Shown here: piece by piece, positions 25,914-34,106 of the stretch
Position numbering within the stretch: position 1 is the stretch's first letter
How the letters are laid out: every line of letters starts with the position of its first letter
Assembly: GCF_049680855.1 (NCBI RefSeq)
Contig: NZ_JBMPGS010000007.1
Span: 1-64,000 of the forward strand
Direction of reading: 5' to 3'
Length of the DNA stretch: 64,000 nt
Source of the DNA: Salinimicrobium sp049680855
GTDB lineage: Bacteria; Bacteroidota; Bacteroidia; Flavobacteriales; Flavobacteriaceae
The notes under the pieces: generated by a model
Told to the model about the DNA's origin: nothing
Database searches by the model: none
The model's input: the letters and a program-made list of their open reading frames with translations, nothing else
Program-made: the position numbers and the translations under genes

Positions 25914-27113
25914 TTAAAGAACCTCAAGCTCTTTCATGCATTCCTTCATTTTGTGATAGGTGCGCTCAATGTCATTATCAAGGCCAATGGAGAAGCGAAT
26001 CAAGCCATCACTAAGATTCATTTCCCGTTGTTCTTCCTCAGGAATTTCAGAAGAGGTAGAGCTTCCTGGAGCACTAAATAAGGTTTTGTAAAACCCGAGA
26101 CTTACCGCAAGATAACCAAGATTTTCCCCCTGCATTTTTTCCATTAGCGCATTTGCTTTGTCGAGGGAACCTGCATCTATGGTCAACATTCCGCCGTAAC
26201 CGTACTCTTCATTCATCATAGTTTTATAAAGCTCGTGACTTGGGTGAGATTTTAGTCCTGGGTAGACGGTTTTCAAACCATCTGCTTCAAATTTTTCGGC
26301 TAAATACAGCGCGTTCTTACTGTGCTGCTTGATACGAATGTGAAGTGTACGCAGATTTTTAAGTACAGATGCTGCCCTGAGACTGTCCATAGTTGGTCCC
26401 AACAACATACTTGCACCGTCGTTCACACTTCGCAGGGAATTAATAAACTCCTGACTTCCGCAAGTGACGCCTCCCACGGTATCACTGCTTCCATTTATGA
26501 ATTTGGTAAGACTGTGAATGACAATGTCTGCACCCATTTTTGCGGGAGAGATCGCCAGCGGGGAAAAGGTATTGTCCACCACCAATTGCAAATTGTATTT
26601 TTTGGCAATTTTTGAAAGTCCTTCAATATCTGCCACTTCCAGTAATGGATTGCTTACGGCTTCGCAATAAAGCACCTTGGAATTAGGAGTAATAGCTGCT
26701 TCTACCTTTTCAAGATTGGTAATGTCTACAAACGATGTCTTTATATTAAATCTCGGAGCGAAATTTTTCAGGAAAGCATAGGTCCCGCCATAAACCGTCC
26801 TGCTGGAAACGATGTGATCCCCGGCCTGGCACAATTGGAGGAGAACGGGAGTAATGGCGCCCATTCCGCTGGCTGCAACATTAGCTGCTTCGGTGCCTTC
26901 CATTGCTGCCAGTGCTTCGCCAAGATAAAGGTTGGAAGGTGAAGAATGGCGTGAATACAGGTAACAACCTTCGGCGTTGCCTTCAAAGGTATCGAACATG
27001 GTTTTTGCTGAAAGAAAGGTGTAAGTAGAAGAATCGGAAATACTTGGATTTACTCCTCCAAATTCCCCAAAATATTGAAGATCCTGAATTTGATCTGCTG
27101 GATTATATTTCAT
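25914..27113 (-). CDS. Cys/Met metabolism PLP-dependent enzyme (gamma-lyase/gamma-synthase family)
   Basis: 399 residues from the ATG at 27113. The trans-sulfuration family is shown by YLYSRHSSPSN (phosphate/substrate Arg), AASGMGAITPVLLQL, SSRTVYGGTYAFLKNF, VVDNTFSPLAISPAKMGADI and the PLP lysine in HSLTKFINGSSDTVGG. The Cys diagnostic of methionine gamma-lyase (LYGCTFAFL in the Pseudomonas enzyme) is Gly here (VYGGTYAFL), so methionine gamma-lyase activity should not be assumed; cystathionine or homocysteine chemistry is as likely. It is divergent from an Lrp-type regulator, which probably controls it. Confidence 0.88.
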   Translation of the reverse strand: MKYNPADQIQDLQYFGEFGGVNPSISDSSTYTFLSAKTMFDTFEGNAEGCYLYSRHSSPSNLYLGEALAAMEGTEAANVAASGMGAITPVLLQLCQAGDHIVSSRTVYGGTYAFLKNFAPRFNIKTSFVDITNLEKVEAAITPNSKVLYCEAVSNPLLEVADIEGLSKIAKKYNLQLVVDNTFSPLAISPAKMGADIVIHSLTKFINGSSDTVGGVTCGSQEFINSLRSVNDGASMLLGPTMDSLRAASVLKNLRTLHIRIKQHSKNALYLAEKFEADGLKTVYPGLKSHPSHELYKTMMNEEYGYGGMLTIDAGSLDKANALMEKMQGENLGYLAVSLGFYKTLFSAPGSSTSSEIPEEEQREMNLSDGLIRFSIGLDNDIERTYHKMKECMKELEVL

Positions 27114-27231
27114 GATACGGTAGTTTATTGATTTGATCAAAATAACAGGAAACAGGATGAAATTTCAACGCAATGGAGTTAATTCAGTTTATTAAACTAT
27201 GTAAAGCTTTTCAAGCTGAAATATTTTCTAT

Positions 27232-27239
27232 TAATTTTG
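27232..27239 (+). promoter_or_regulatory. -7 promoter element TAATTTTG for the Lrp gene
   Basis: Exact TAnnTTTG, 31 bases before the Lrp ATG, in the 157-base divergent region shared with the PLP-enzyme gene. Confidence 0.5.
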
Positions 27240-27270
27240 TGAAATTAATTTATTTCAGAAAATTTTACAG

Positions 27271-27729
27271 ATGAACCTGGATAAGAAAGATCATAAATTG
27301 CTGGAATTGCTGCAAAAAGACAGTAAAAGAACAAATAAAGATATAGCCAACAGGCTCAACTTATCGGTAACGGCTGTTTATGAACGCATCAGGAAACTGG
27401 AAAGGGCAGGAGTTATCTCAAAATACGTTGCTCTTGTTGCTCCTGAAAAAGTTGAAAAATCATTTTTAGCCTTCTGCCAGATTAAGCTTGTGCAGCATAC
27501 AAAAACCAATGTGGTAGATTTTGAATCTGAAGTCACAAAACTTTCTGAAGTGCTCGAATGTTTTCATGTAAGCGGAGAATATGATTATATTCTTAAGGTG
27601 ATGGTGCGGGATATGCAGGAATACCGGGAATTTATGCTTAATAAGTTAACCGCCCTGAAGCATATCGGAAGTACACAAAGTACCTTTGTAATTAGTCCGG
27701 TGAAGAGCACTACGGCTTTATCTTTGTAA
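27271..27729 (+). CDS. Lrp/AsnC family transcriptional regulator
   Basis: 152 residues. N-terminal winged helix (LDKKDHKLLELLQKDSKRTNKDIANRLNLSVTAVYERIRKLERAGVI) followed by the RAM ligand-binding domain (about 65-145) with ECFHVSGEYDYILKVMVRDM. This is a standard feast/famine regulator that binds an amino acid and multimerises. Divergence from the Cys/Met enzyme gene suggests that its effector is a sulfur or branched amino acid and that it controls both genes (inference). Confidence 0.93.
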   Translation: MNLDKKDHKLLELLQKDSKRTNKDIANRLNLSVTAVYERIRKLERAGVISKYVALVAPEKVEKSFLAFCQIKLVQHTKTNVVDFESEVTKLSEVLECFHVSGEYDYILKVMVRDMQEYREFMLNKLTALKHIGSTQSTFVISPVKSTTALSL

Positions 27730-27814
27730 AAAAATTAGTAGTTTTTAAAAGGAATTTGCAAAAGATAATTTGGTAATGAGCCTTTTTACATATTGTATGA
27801 AAAACCACACGACC

Positions 27815-28713
27815 ATGAAAAACAAACCTATAAAATTGATTGTCTTTTTATTTTTAGTATTTCTGCTGTTTCCCCAAATGAGCTTTGGGCAGGAAACTAC
27901 TTCGGTAATGATAAGAACCAAAAGCAAAGATGCAAAGTTCATTGGAAGTTCTATTGGGGGCGCCAAGGTTATCGTAAGAGATGCCGTTACGGGAGAAATC
28001 CTCGACCAGNCTTTGGGCAGGAAACTACTTCGGTAATGATAAGAACCAAAAGCAAAGATGCAAAGTTCATTGGAAGTTCTATTGGGGGCGCCAAGGTTAT
28101 CGTAAGAGATGCCGTTACGGGAGAAATCCTCGACCAGGGCACTACCACAGGAAGTACGGGGAATACAAATAAAATTATGAAGGAACCGCTAACACGGAAT
28201 AAACAATTAACCGATGACAATACTGCCGGATTCCTGGCGGAGCTGGAGATTGAAGAACCTGCTTTTGTGACAGTTGAGGTGATCGCACCTATAAATAAGA
28301 AACAAGCAAGCGTAACATCGAGCACTCAGCTATGGGTGATCCCGGGAAAGGATATAACTGGTGACGGGATCGTATTAGAAGTGCCAGGATTTGTAGTGGA
28401 TATTCTTTCTCCGCAAACGCATGAAAGAATAGCTTCGGAAAATGAAGTAAGCATTTCAGCAAACATAGTAATGATGTGTGGCTGCCCCATTACCGAAGGC
28501 GGGATTTGGGATTCCAACCAGTACGAGGTAAAGGCGCTGGTTTCTAAAGACGGTGAAAATCTTCAGGAGGTGGAGCTGGAAATTCAGGAGAAGCCAAGTA
28601 CATTTTCAGCAAAAGTCAATCTCTCTAAAGGAAATTATGAGATTACCGTATATGCGTTTGATTCGGTGACCGGGAACACGGGAGTTGATAAGACAAACAT
28701 AATTATTAAATGA
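27815..28713 (+). CDS. secreted protein of unknown function, frame broken by an assembly junction
   Basis: ATG 27815 opens a signal peptide (MKNKPIKLIVFLFLVFLLF, then FGQ). The frame runs into N at 28010, and the preceding 127 bases are repeated exactly after it. Removing the N plus one repeat copy (128 bases) joins both halves into one frame of 256 residues ending at 28713. The mature protein looks beta-rich: SIGGAKVIVRDAVTGEILDQ, then FVTVEVIAPI, FVVDILSPQTHERIASENEVSISANI and a C-terminal Ig-like strand pattern ending YEITVYAFDSVTGNTGVDKTNIIIK. A CGC motif occurs in the middle. No family recognised. The split is very probably technical, not biological. Confidence 0.7.
27883..28137. repeat. 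perfect 127-bp direct repeat around a single N (contig-join artefact)
   Basis: 27883-28009 and 28011-28137 are identical, separated only by N at 28010. A repeat of exactly 127 bases at an N is what results when two contigs sharing a 127-mer end are abutted; 127 is the largest k-mer commonly used by the SPAdes assembler. Confidence 0.93.
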
Positions 28714-28747
28714 TCTTTAATGTAAAGTAGAGAAAGTGCAACTTTCG

Positions 28748-28773
28748 TTGTCAGAAATGCCATTTTTGGTAAT
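28748..28773. repeat. intergenic hairpin, AGAAATGCCATTTTT core
   Basis: TTGTC/GGTAA (with G-U pairs in RNA) encloses AGAAATG-C-CATTTTT. It lies 35 bases after the secreted-protein stop and overlaps the -33 region of the lpd promoter. Confidence 0.5.
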
Positions 28774-28803
28774 TGGTCTTTGTACAGAATAGTCGTACTT
28801 TTG
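28773..28803 (+). promoter_or_regulatory. lpd promoter (TTG - N20 - TACTTTTG)
   Basis: TTG at 28773-28775 and TACTTTTG at 28796-28803 fit the Bacteroidetes -33/-7 consensus with 20-base spacing. The lpd ATG is 38 bases beyond the -7 element. The best promoter match in the window. Confidence 0.7.
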
Positions 28804-28841
28804 TTATGCAAAGAAAAAATTACAACAAAAACACATAAATT

Positions 28842-30248
28842 ATGAGTAAATATGATGTTGCAGTTATAGGATCGGGCCCCGGCGGATACGTGGCTGCCAT
28901 TCGCTGCGCACAACTGGGAATGAAAACTGCAATCATTGAGAAATATTCAACTTTGGGCGGTACCTGCTTAAATGTGGGCTGTATTCCCAGCAAGGCTTTA
29001 CTGGATTCTTCTCATCATTATGACGATGCCGTAAAACATTTTGAAGAGCACGGGATCGAGATTCCGGGAGATGTAAAGATCAATCTCGAGAAAATGATGG
29101 AACGTAAATCGGCCGTGGTGAGTCAGACGATTGACGGAATTAAGTTCCTGATGAATAAAAATAAAATTGATGTTTTTGAAGGTGTAGGGTCTTTTAAAGA
29201 TGCTACTCATATCACCATAGATAAATCTGAAGGAGACTCTGAAACCATTGAGGCTAAAAACACCATTATAGCAACAGGTTCTAAACCTGCTTCTTTGCCA
29301 TTTATTGAAATAGACAAAGAACGCATCATTACTTCTACCGAAGCTTTAAAGCTGAAAGAAATTCCGAAGCACATGATCGTTATTGGAGGTGGTGTTATTG
29401 GTCTGGAGTTAGGACAGGTGTACAAACGCCTTGGTGCAGATGTTTCTGTAGTAGAATATCTGGATCGCATTATACCTACGATGGACAGCGCCCTTTCCAA
29501 AGGACTTACCAAAGTCCTTAAAAAGCAGGGTGTGAAATTCTACACTTCTCACAAAGTGGGTGGCGTGGAGCGTAAAGGAGATGAGGTTGTTATTACTGCG
29601 GAAGATAAAAAAGGTAAATCGGTAGAGTTTAAAGGAGATTATTGTCTCGTTTCCGTAGGAAGAAAACCTTATACCGATGGATTGAATGCTGATGCTGCTG
29701 GAGTAAAGATCGATGACCGCGGCAGGGTAGAAGTGAACGAACACCTGCAAACCAGCGTCAAAAACATATATGCCATTGGCGATGTCGTGAAAGGAGCGAT
29801 GCTCGCACATAAAGCTGAAGAAGAGGGAACTTTTGTAGCTGAAACCATTGCCGGGCAAAAGCCGCATATTGATTACAATTTGATCCCAGGAGTGGTTTAT
29901 ACCTGGCCTGAAGTTGCAGCAGTTGGAAAAACTGAAGAGCAACTTAAGGAAGAAGGGGTTAAATATAAGGAAGGAAAATTCCCAATGCGAGCTTTAGGAC
30001 GCTCAAGAGCAAGTGGAGACACCGACGGATTTGTAAAAATACTTGCCGATGAAAAGACCGATGAGGTTCTGGGAGTTCATATGGTAGGAGCCAGGGTAGC
30101 CGATCTTATTGCTGAAGCTGTTACCGCAATGGAATTCCGCGCCTCTGCGGAAGATATTTCGAGAATGAGCCATGCGCATCCAACCTATGCCGAAGCTGTA
30201 AAAGAAGCCGCCCTTGCCGCGACCGATAACAGGCCGTTGCATATGTAG
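28842..30248 (+). CDS. lpdA: dihydrolipoyl dehydrogenase (E3)
   Basis: 468 residues. FAD-binding GSGPGGYVAA, redox-active disulfide C42/C47 in GGTCLNVGCIPSK, NAD-binding GGGVIGLELGQVYKRLG, second FAD motif IYAIGDVVKGAMLAHKAEEEG, and C-terminal catalytic SHAHPTYAEAVKEAA. It reoxidises dihydrolipoamide in pyruvate and oxoglutarate dehydrogenases and the glycine system. Monocistronic, with a good promoter and a strong terminator. Very secure. Confidence 0.97.
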   Translation: MSKYDVAVIGSGPGGYVAAIRCAQLGMKTAIIEKYSTLGGTCLNVGCIPSKALLDSSHHYDDAVKHFEEHGIEIPGDVKINLEKMMERKSAVVSQTIDGIKFLMNKNKIDVFEGVGSFKDATHITIDKSEGDSETIEAKNTIIATGSKPASLPFIEIDKERIITSTEALKLKEIPKHMIVIGGGVIGLELGQVYKRLGADVSVVEYLDRIIPTMDSALSKGLTKVLKKQGVKFYTSHKVGGVERKGDEVVITAEDKKGKSVEFKGDYCLVSVGRKPYTDGLNADAAGVKIDDRGRVEVNEHLQTSVKNIYAIGDVVKGAMLAHKAEEEGTFVAETIAGQKPHIDYNLIPGVVYTWPEVAAVGKTEEQLKEEGVKYKEGKFPMRALGRSRASGDTDGFVKILADEKTDEVLGVHMVGARVADLIAEAVTAMEFRASAEDISRMSHAHPTYAEAVKEAALAATDNRPLHM

Positions 30249-30271
30249 CAATTTTCGTAGTGAAAAAATAG

Positions 30272-30307
30272 AAAAAGCCTCAAATATCATGTTTTTGAGG
30301 CTTTTTT
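30272..30307 (+). terminator. rho-independent terminator of lpd
   Basis: AAAAAGCCTCAAA/TTTTTGAGGCTTTTT hairpin followed by T residues, 24 bases after the lpd stop. The loop TATCATG resembles the core of the recurrent intergenic hairpins. Confidence 0.85.
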
Positions 30308-30444
30308 GGTAAAGGAATAGCTGGAACTATCCTAAAAGTAGAAATTTATAGAAGTTGTTGATCAATATTATGCTGCTAAAGTTTTTCGTTTCGGCATCTT
30401 AACTTTCACTACATTTATCCCATTCAACTGTAATAAACAGAACA

Positions 30445-30552
30445 ATGGCAAAAGAAAAATCACCTTCAAAAAATTCAGCCAAGAAAGAACCTGTACTGAG
30501 TTTAAAAGAAAAGCGTGCTGCTAAGGCAGCAAAAAAGAAGAATAGAAGCTAG
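30445..30552 (+). CDS. 35-residue lysine-rich small protein
   Basis: ATG 30445 opens a 35-codon frame whose product is almost half Lys/Arg/Ala (begins MAKEKSPSKNSAKKEPV and ends KAAKKKNRS). Similar tiny basic proteins are common in flavobacteria. They may bind nucleic acid or ribosomes, but no function is established. The stop overlaps the convergent epimerase gene by 4 bases. The composition is unlike random AT-rich sequence, which supports a real gene. Confidence 0.55.
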   Translation: MAKEKSPSKNSAKKEPVLSLKEKRAAKAAKKKNRS

Positions 30553-31433
30553 TTTTCTATGCTAATAGTATAAGAAGCATTAAACTCTTTAGAAGGCATC
30601 AACTCAATGATGCCTTCTTTGATTTTTAGATCCTGGTTTGTGCCTTCCACATCCGCGATTCCAAGCCATGGCTCAATGCACACATAGGGAGCGGCGGGTT
30701 TTGCCCAAATTCCTAAATTTTTGAAATCCTTATATTCAACAGTGAGTATGGCTCCAGATTTTTTACTCTTCAAACTTACCTTTTTGGATAGTATATCTTT
30801 AAAGATCAATGCATCATTATCAAAAAGCTTTTTATGTAGATTGATTTTATCATCACTCTGTGTGACTACTGATGTTTCTTTGCTTACTAGTTTTTCGCTG
30901 TTAAGAAGATGTGTTTTTAAATCCTGCTTCCGGTCAAACTGAAGGTAATAATCCTCGTATTCCTCTCCTTTATAAAGTGGAGCATTAAAAGCTGGGTGTC
31001 CACCAAGAGAAAAATAAAGCGGTTTATTATCCTGGTTTTTAATTTGATGAGATACCGTCAGCGTTTTTCCCAATAATGAAAAATTTATTTCAAAAAGGAA
31101 CTTGAAGGGATAGATTTTAAGGCTTTCTTCAGAAAATTTTAATTCAAAAGTGATGGTATCTTGTGCTTCTTGCGCCACCTCAAGGTTCCCGTTGTGCCTT
31201 ACAAATCCATGTTTTGGCATTTCATACTTTGTTCCATCATAAAAGTAGACCCCATCCTTTAGAAGGCCAATTACCGGGAATAAATTGGGCGCATGGCTTG
31301 CCCATATATCAGGATCGGCCTGCCAAATATATTCCTTTCCTGTTTTGTTATTTTTAATACTGCACAATTCGGCTCCTGTAGTTTTTATGCCTACCGTGAG
31401 CAGTTTATTTTTAATTTGATGTACGCTTTCCAT
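30549..31433 (-). CDS. aldose 1-epimerase family protein (LacX-like)
   Basis: 294 residues, a beta-sandwich galactose-mutarotase fold: TTGAELCSIKNNKTGKEYIWQADPDIWASHAPNLFPVIG at the N-terminus, catalytic His in SLGGHPAFNAPL, and YVCIEPWLGIADVEG near the C-terminus with the catalytic Glu. It probably interconverts sugar anomers. The exact sugar is unknown; the LacX branch is not well characterised. It lies close to glycogen metabolism genes but on the opposite strand. Confidence 0.87.
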   Translation of the reverse strand: MESVHQIKNKLLTVGIKTTGAELCSIKNNKTGKEYIWQADPDIWASHAPNLFPVIGLLKDGVYFYDGTKYEMPKHGFVRHNGNLEVAQEAQDTITFELKFSEESLKIYPFKFLFEINFSLLGKTLTVSHQIKNQDNKPLYFSLGGHPAFNAPLYKGEEYEDYYLQFDRKQDLKTHLLNSEKLVSKETSVVTQSDDKINLHKKLFDNDALIFKDILSKKVSLKSKKSGAILTVEYKDFKNLGIWAKPAAPYVCIEPWLGIADVEGTNQDLKIKEGIIELMPSKEFNASYTISIEN

Positions 31434-31826
31434 GAAGATCTATTTAGACAGGTTGGTTTGATTACTGACTAAAAATACGAAGAATGTTTCATAGGTTTAG
31501 CAATGGGATATTACTAGAGAGAAATGTTAGATTTGAGATTAAGATCGAATTCCGCTTTTTTGGAAAAATTTTCAGCCATTTTGGTATTGTGAATTCTTTT
31601 GCAGCACAAATATGAATTCGCTTTGAGTTGTTGTTTTGAAGGAAATTAGAATCATTAACCTCTCAATTATTTTATTAAAGTAACATTCATCGAGCTTTCC
31701 CATAGGTTGGTCGAGAATGAATTTTTGAAAAATTGGCATATCTTTAACTTTCTGATTTACTTTAAGTTAACATTTAATCAGCTATTTTCGCTTCAAAATT
31801 TATAGCTGTTTTTAAAGTGTTTAAGT
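31434..31826. other. 393-base intergenic region
   Basis: AT-rich divergent region between the epimerase and glycogen synthase genes. No frame looks coding. A TATTTTCG sequence at about 31783-31790 is a one-mismatch -7 element for glgA, roughly 40 bases before its ATG. Nothing else recognised. Confidence 0.4.
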
Positions 31827-33386
31827 ATGAATAATTTTCTTTTTGTCGCTTCAGAAAATGATGCCATAAAAAATTGCAAAGTGGGTGGAGTAGGTGATGT
31901 GATTCGTGACGTACCAAGGCAAATCTCTGAAAGGGGAGATACCGTGCATGTGGTTGTTCCTTCTTATTCCAGGCTTCATCACCATGGAACTTTTAAGTCA
32001 AATCTTAGCTTTCAGCTGCGTGGTGTGACTTACATTGCTTCATTATATGAAATGCCGGCAAAAGAAGAGTATGAAAATATTAAGCATTATGTAATCCATC
32101 ATCCCGAAATAGAGGCCGGGAACATTGGTGGCGTATATCATAACGATCCCTTTGAGCCCTTTTTTACAGATGTAGTAAAGTATACAATTTTTTGCACAGC
32201 AGTGGCTGAAGCTATTAAACAGGAACAGTTTGGAAAGCTTGATGTCATTCATTTGCATGACTGGCATTCCAGCCTGCTTCTTTTTCTTAAAAAGTATGAT
32301 CCGGCCTATGCAAAACTCAAAAAAAGCCGTTTTGTGTATTGTATCCATAACCTCGCTCTACAGGGAATTCGTCCATTTGAGAACAGTTATTCTTCATTGA
32401 GGAATTGGTTCCCAACACTGGATTTCGATTACGATGAATTAAAAGACCCTCGTTACCCAGATTGTTTTAATCTCATGGCTATGGGTATTCGCTTTGCAGA
32501 TGCTGTTCACACCGTTTCTCCTTCTTACAAGCAGGACGTGTTGTTGCCAAGTGAAGCTCCTGAATTTATTGGAGGGGAAGGACTGGAAGTAGATCTTCGG
32601 AAAGCCGATAAAGATGGCCGTTTCCATGGAATTTTGAACGGCTCAAATTATCATGATATTGCCGAAGTGAAGAAAAATAAACTTTTCCCGAATATAGCGA
32701 CTACTATTTTTAGGCAACTTCAAAAGGAAAATGACAGGCACAAAGCAGAATTTCTTGCTCATACGGGTGAAAAAGTAGTGCCTTTTCTGAAGAAAAAACC
32801 AAAGTTTATTTGCGCAAGTGTCGCACGTTTGACAGAGCAAAAGTTCTACTTTTTCAAGCGTTCACCTGAAGCTCTTTTACAAATTTTGGATAAACTCGAG
32901 GAAGTAGGAGGAATCTACGTGCTGCTGGGAACCGGCGCACCAGATTATGAAGAACTTTTAAGAACCATCAGCTATAAAAAGGAGAACTTCATTTTCATGA
33001 ATACTCAATGTGAAGAGGTGGTAAATTCACTTTACCGCGATTCTGATCTTTACTTTATGCCAAGCCTTTTTGAACCCTGCGGAATAAGTCAAATGTTGGC
33101 GATGCGAAATGGACAGCCATGCCTGGTGCATCATACCGGCGGACTTAAAGATACCGTACAGCATGTTCATACCGGTTTTGCTTTTGACGGGAAAACCTAT
33201 GATGAAAAGGTGTACAATATGGTAGAGAGCTTCAAAGAAGCACTATACCTTTTTCATCATGAGAAAAACACCTGGAAACAAATCCAGCTGAATGCTAGGA
33301 AAATGCGGTTTACCTGGAAAAAATCGGTGGATGAATACTACAAATTATTGTACGGCTTCAGCAGTCCGGAATACAAAATTGCATAA
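31827..33386 (+). CDS. glgA: glycogen/starch synthase, GT5 family
   Basis: 519 residues. N-terminal ADP-glucose-binding loop KVGGVGDVIRDVPRQI (the family's K-x-G-G-x-G-D-V), VIHLHDWHSSLL, and YCIHNLALQG. The C-terminal Rossmann domain has ARLTEQKFYF and the nucleotide-sugar motif EPCGISQMLAMRNGQPCLVHHTGGLKDTV. It adds glucose to alpha-1,4-glucan. A slightly long GT5 enzyme with small insertions (about 95-115 and 280-330). The phosphorylase gene lies 720 bases downstream, so synthesis and breakdown genes are neighbours but separately transcribed. No branching enzyme or ADP-glucose pyrophosphorylase is in the window. Confidence 0.93.
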   Translation: MNNFLFVASENDAIKNCKVGGVGDVIRDVPRQISERGDTVHVVVPSYSRLHHHGTFKSNLSFQLRGVTYIASLYEMPAKEEYENIKHYVIHHPEIEAGNIGGVYHNDPFEPFFTDVVKYTIFCTAVAEAIKQEQFGKLDVIHLHDWHSSLLLFLKKYDPAYAKLKKSRFVYCIHNLALQGIRPFENSYSSLRNWFPTLDFDYDELKDPRYPDCFNLMAMGIRFADAVHTVSPSYKQDVLLPSEAPEFIGGEGLEVDLRKADKDGRFHGILNGSNYHDIAEVKKNKLFPNIATTIFRQLQKENDRHKAEFLAHTGEKVVPFLKKKPKFICASVARLTEQKFYFFKRSPEALLQILDKLEEVGGIYVLLGTGAPDYEELLRTISYKKENFIFMNTQCEEVVNSLYRDSDLYFMPSLFEPCGISQMLAMRNGQPCLVHHTGGLKDTVQHVHTGFAFDGKTYDEKVYNMVESFKEALYLFHHEKNTWKQIQLNARKMRFTWKKSVDEYYKLLYGFSSPEYKIA

Positions 33387-33418
33387 TTACAAAGAGATTT
33401 TGAATGAGGTTATAAATT

Positions 33419-33448
33419 AGAGTTTCAAAAATGAGGTTTTAAGACTCT
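33419..33448. repeat. convergent intergenic hairpin, CAAAAATGAGGTTTT core
   Basis: AGAGT/ACTCT outer stem with TTCAAAAATGAGGTTTTAAG inside, between convergent glgA and gpx. A variant member of the recurrent hairpin family, probably a bidirectional terminator. Confidence 0.5.
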
Positions 33449-33466
33449 TTTCTGATGGACTGAAAT

Positions 33467-33946
33467 TTAAAGTTGCTCAACTACATATTTTTCAATCTTT
33501 TCCGGTTTCGTGATGGGAGAAAATCTTTTTATGGGCCTTCCATTGCTGTCCAGGAGAAATTTTGTGAAGTTCCATTTAATTCTGCCGCCAAGAATCCCTT
33601 TTAGTTCCTTTTTCAGGTATTTGAAAATAGGATGTGCATGGGTTCCGTTCACATCTACCTTAGAAAACATTGGAAAAGTAACTCCATAATCTAAAACACA
33701 ACCCTCTTCTATAGAGTTTTCATCGCGAGGCTCCTGGTTTCCGAATTGATTACAGGGAAATCCTAAGATGACAAAATCTTTTTCTTTATATTTTTTATAA
33801 ATAGCTTCAAGACCCTCTAGTTGGGGCGTAAAACCACATTTTGAAGCCGTGTTGACAACAAGAACTGTTTTATTCCTGAATTCTGCCATATTCACTTCCT
33901 GCCCCTGAAGATTTATTGCTGACAACTGGTAAAACTCCTCCTTCAT
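33467..33946 (-). CDS. glutathione peroxidase family protein (Cys type)
   Basis: 159 residues with no signal peptide. The catalytic tetrad is present: Cys in NTASKCGFTPQ (in place of selenocysteine), Gln in GFPCNQFGNQEP, and Trp/Asn in KWNFTKFLL. The second Cys in FPCNQFG is the typical resolving position of thioredoxin-dependent members. Expected to reduce hydroperoxides with thioredoxin rather than glutathione (family knowledge). Single gene between the two glycogen genes, on the opposite strand. Confidence 0.92.
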   Translation of the reverse strand: MKEEFYQLSAINLQGQEVNMAEFRNKTVLVVNTASKCGFTPQLEGLEAIYKKYKEKDFVILGFPCNQFGNQEPRDENSIEEGCVLDYGVTFPMFSKVDVNGTHAHPIFKYLKKELKGILGGRIKWNFTKFLLDSNGRPIKRFSPITKPEKIEKYVVEQL

Positions 33947-34106
33947 AATTTCTCTTAATTAATAGATTTATATTTTTACTGAACAAGGGGGTAAAATTAG
34001 GGGTTATTGTGGGGATTATTATATTATTAGTTATAAAAGGTATTTGAAAATTACAGGTAGATTTCTCTTTTGATGTAAATTTTCTTAATTTCTAAAAAAA
34101 GTAGTT

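Noticed and set aside
27770..28713. Two tandem paralogous or frameshifted genes
   Set aside because: The repeat is exact and bounded by an N, and collapsing it gives one clean frame, so an assembly join is the simpler explanation.
33820..33850. Selenocysteine in the glutathione peroxidase
   Set aside because: The catalytic codon is an ordinary Cys codon (NTASKCGFTPQ), with no in-frame TGA.
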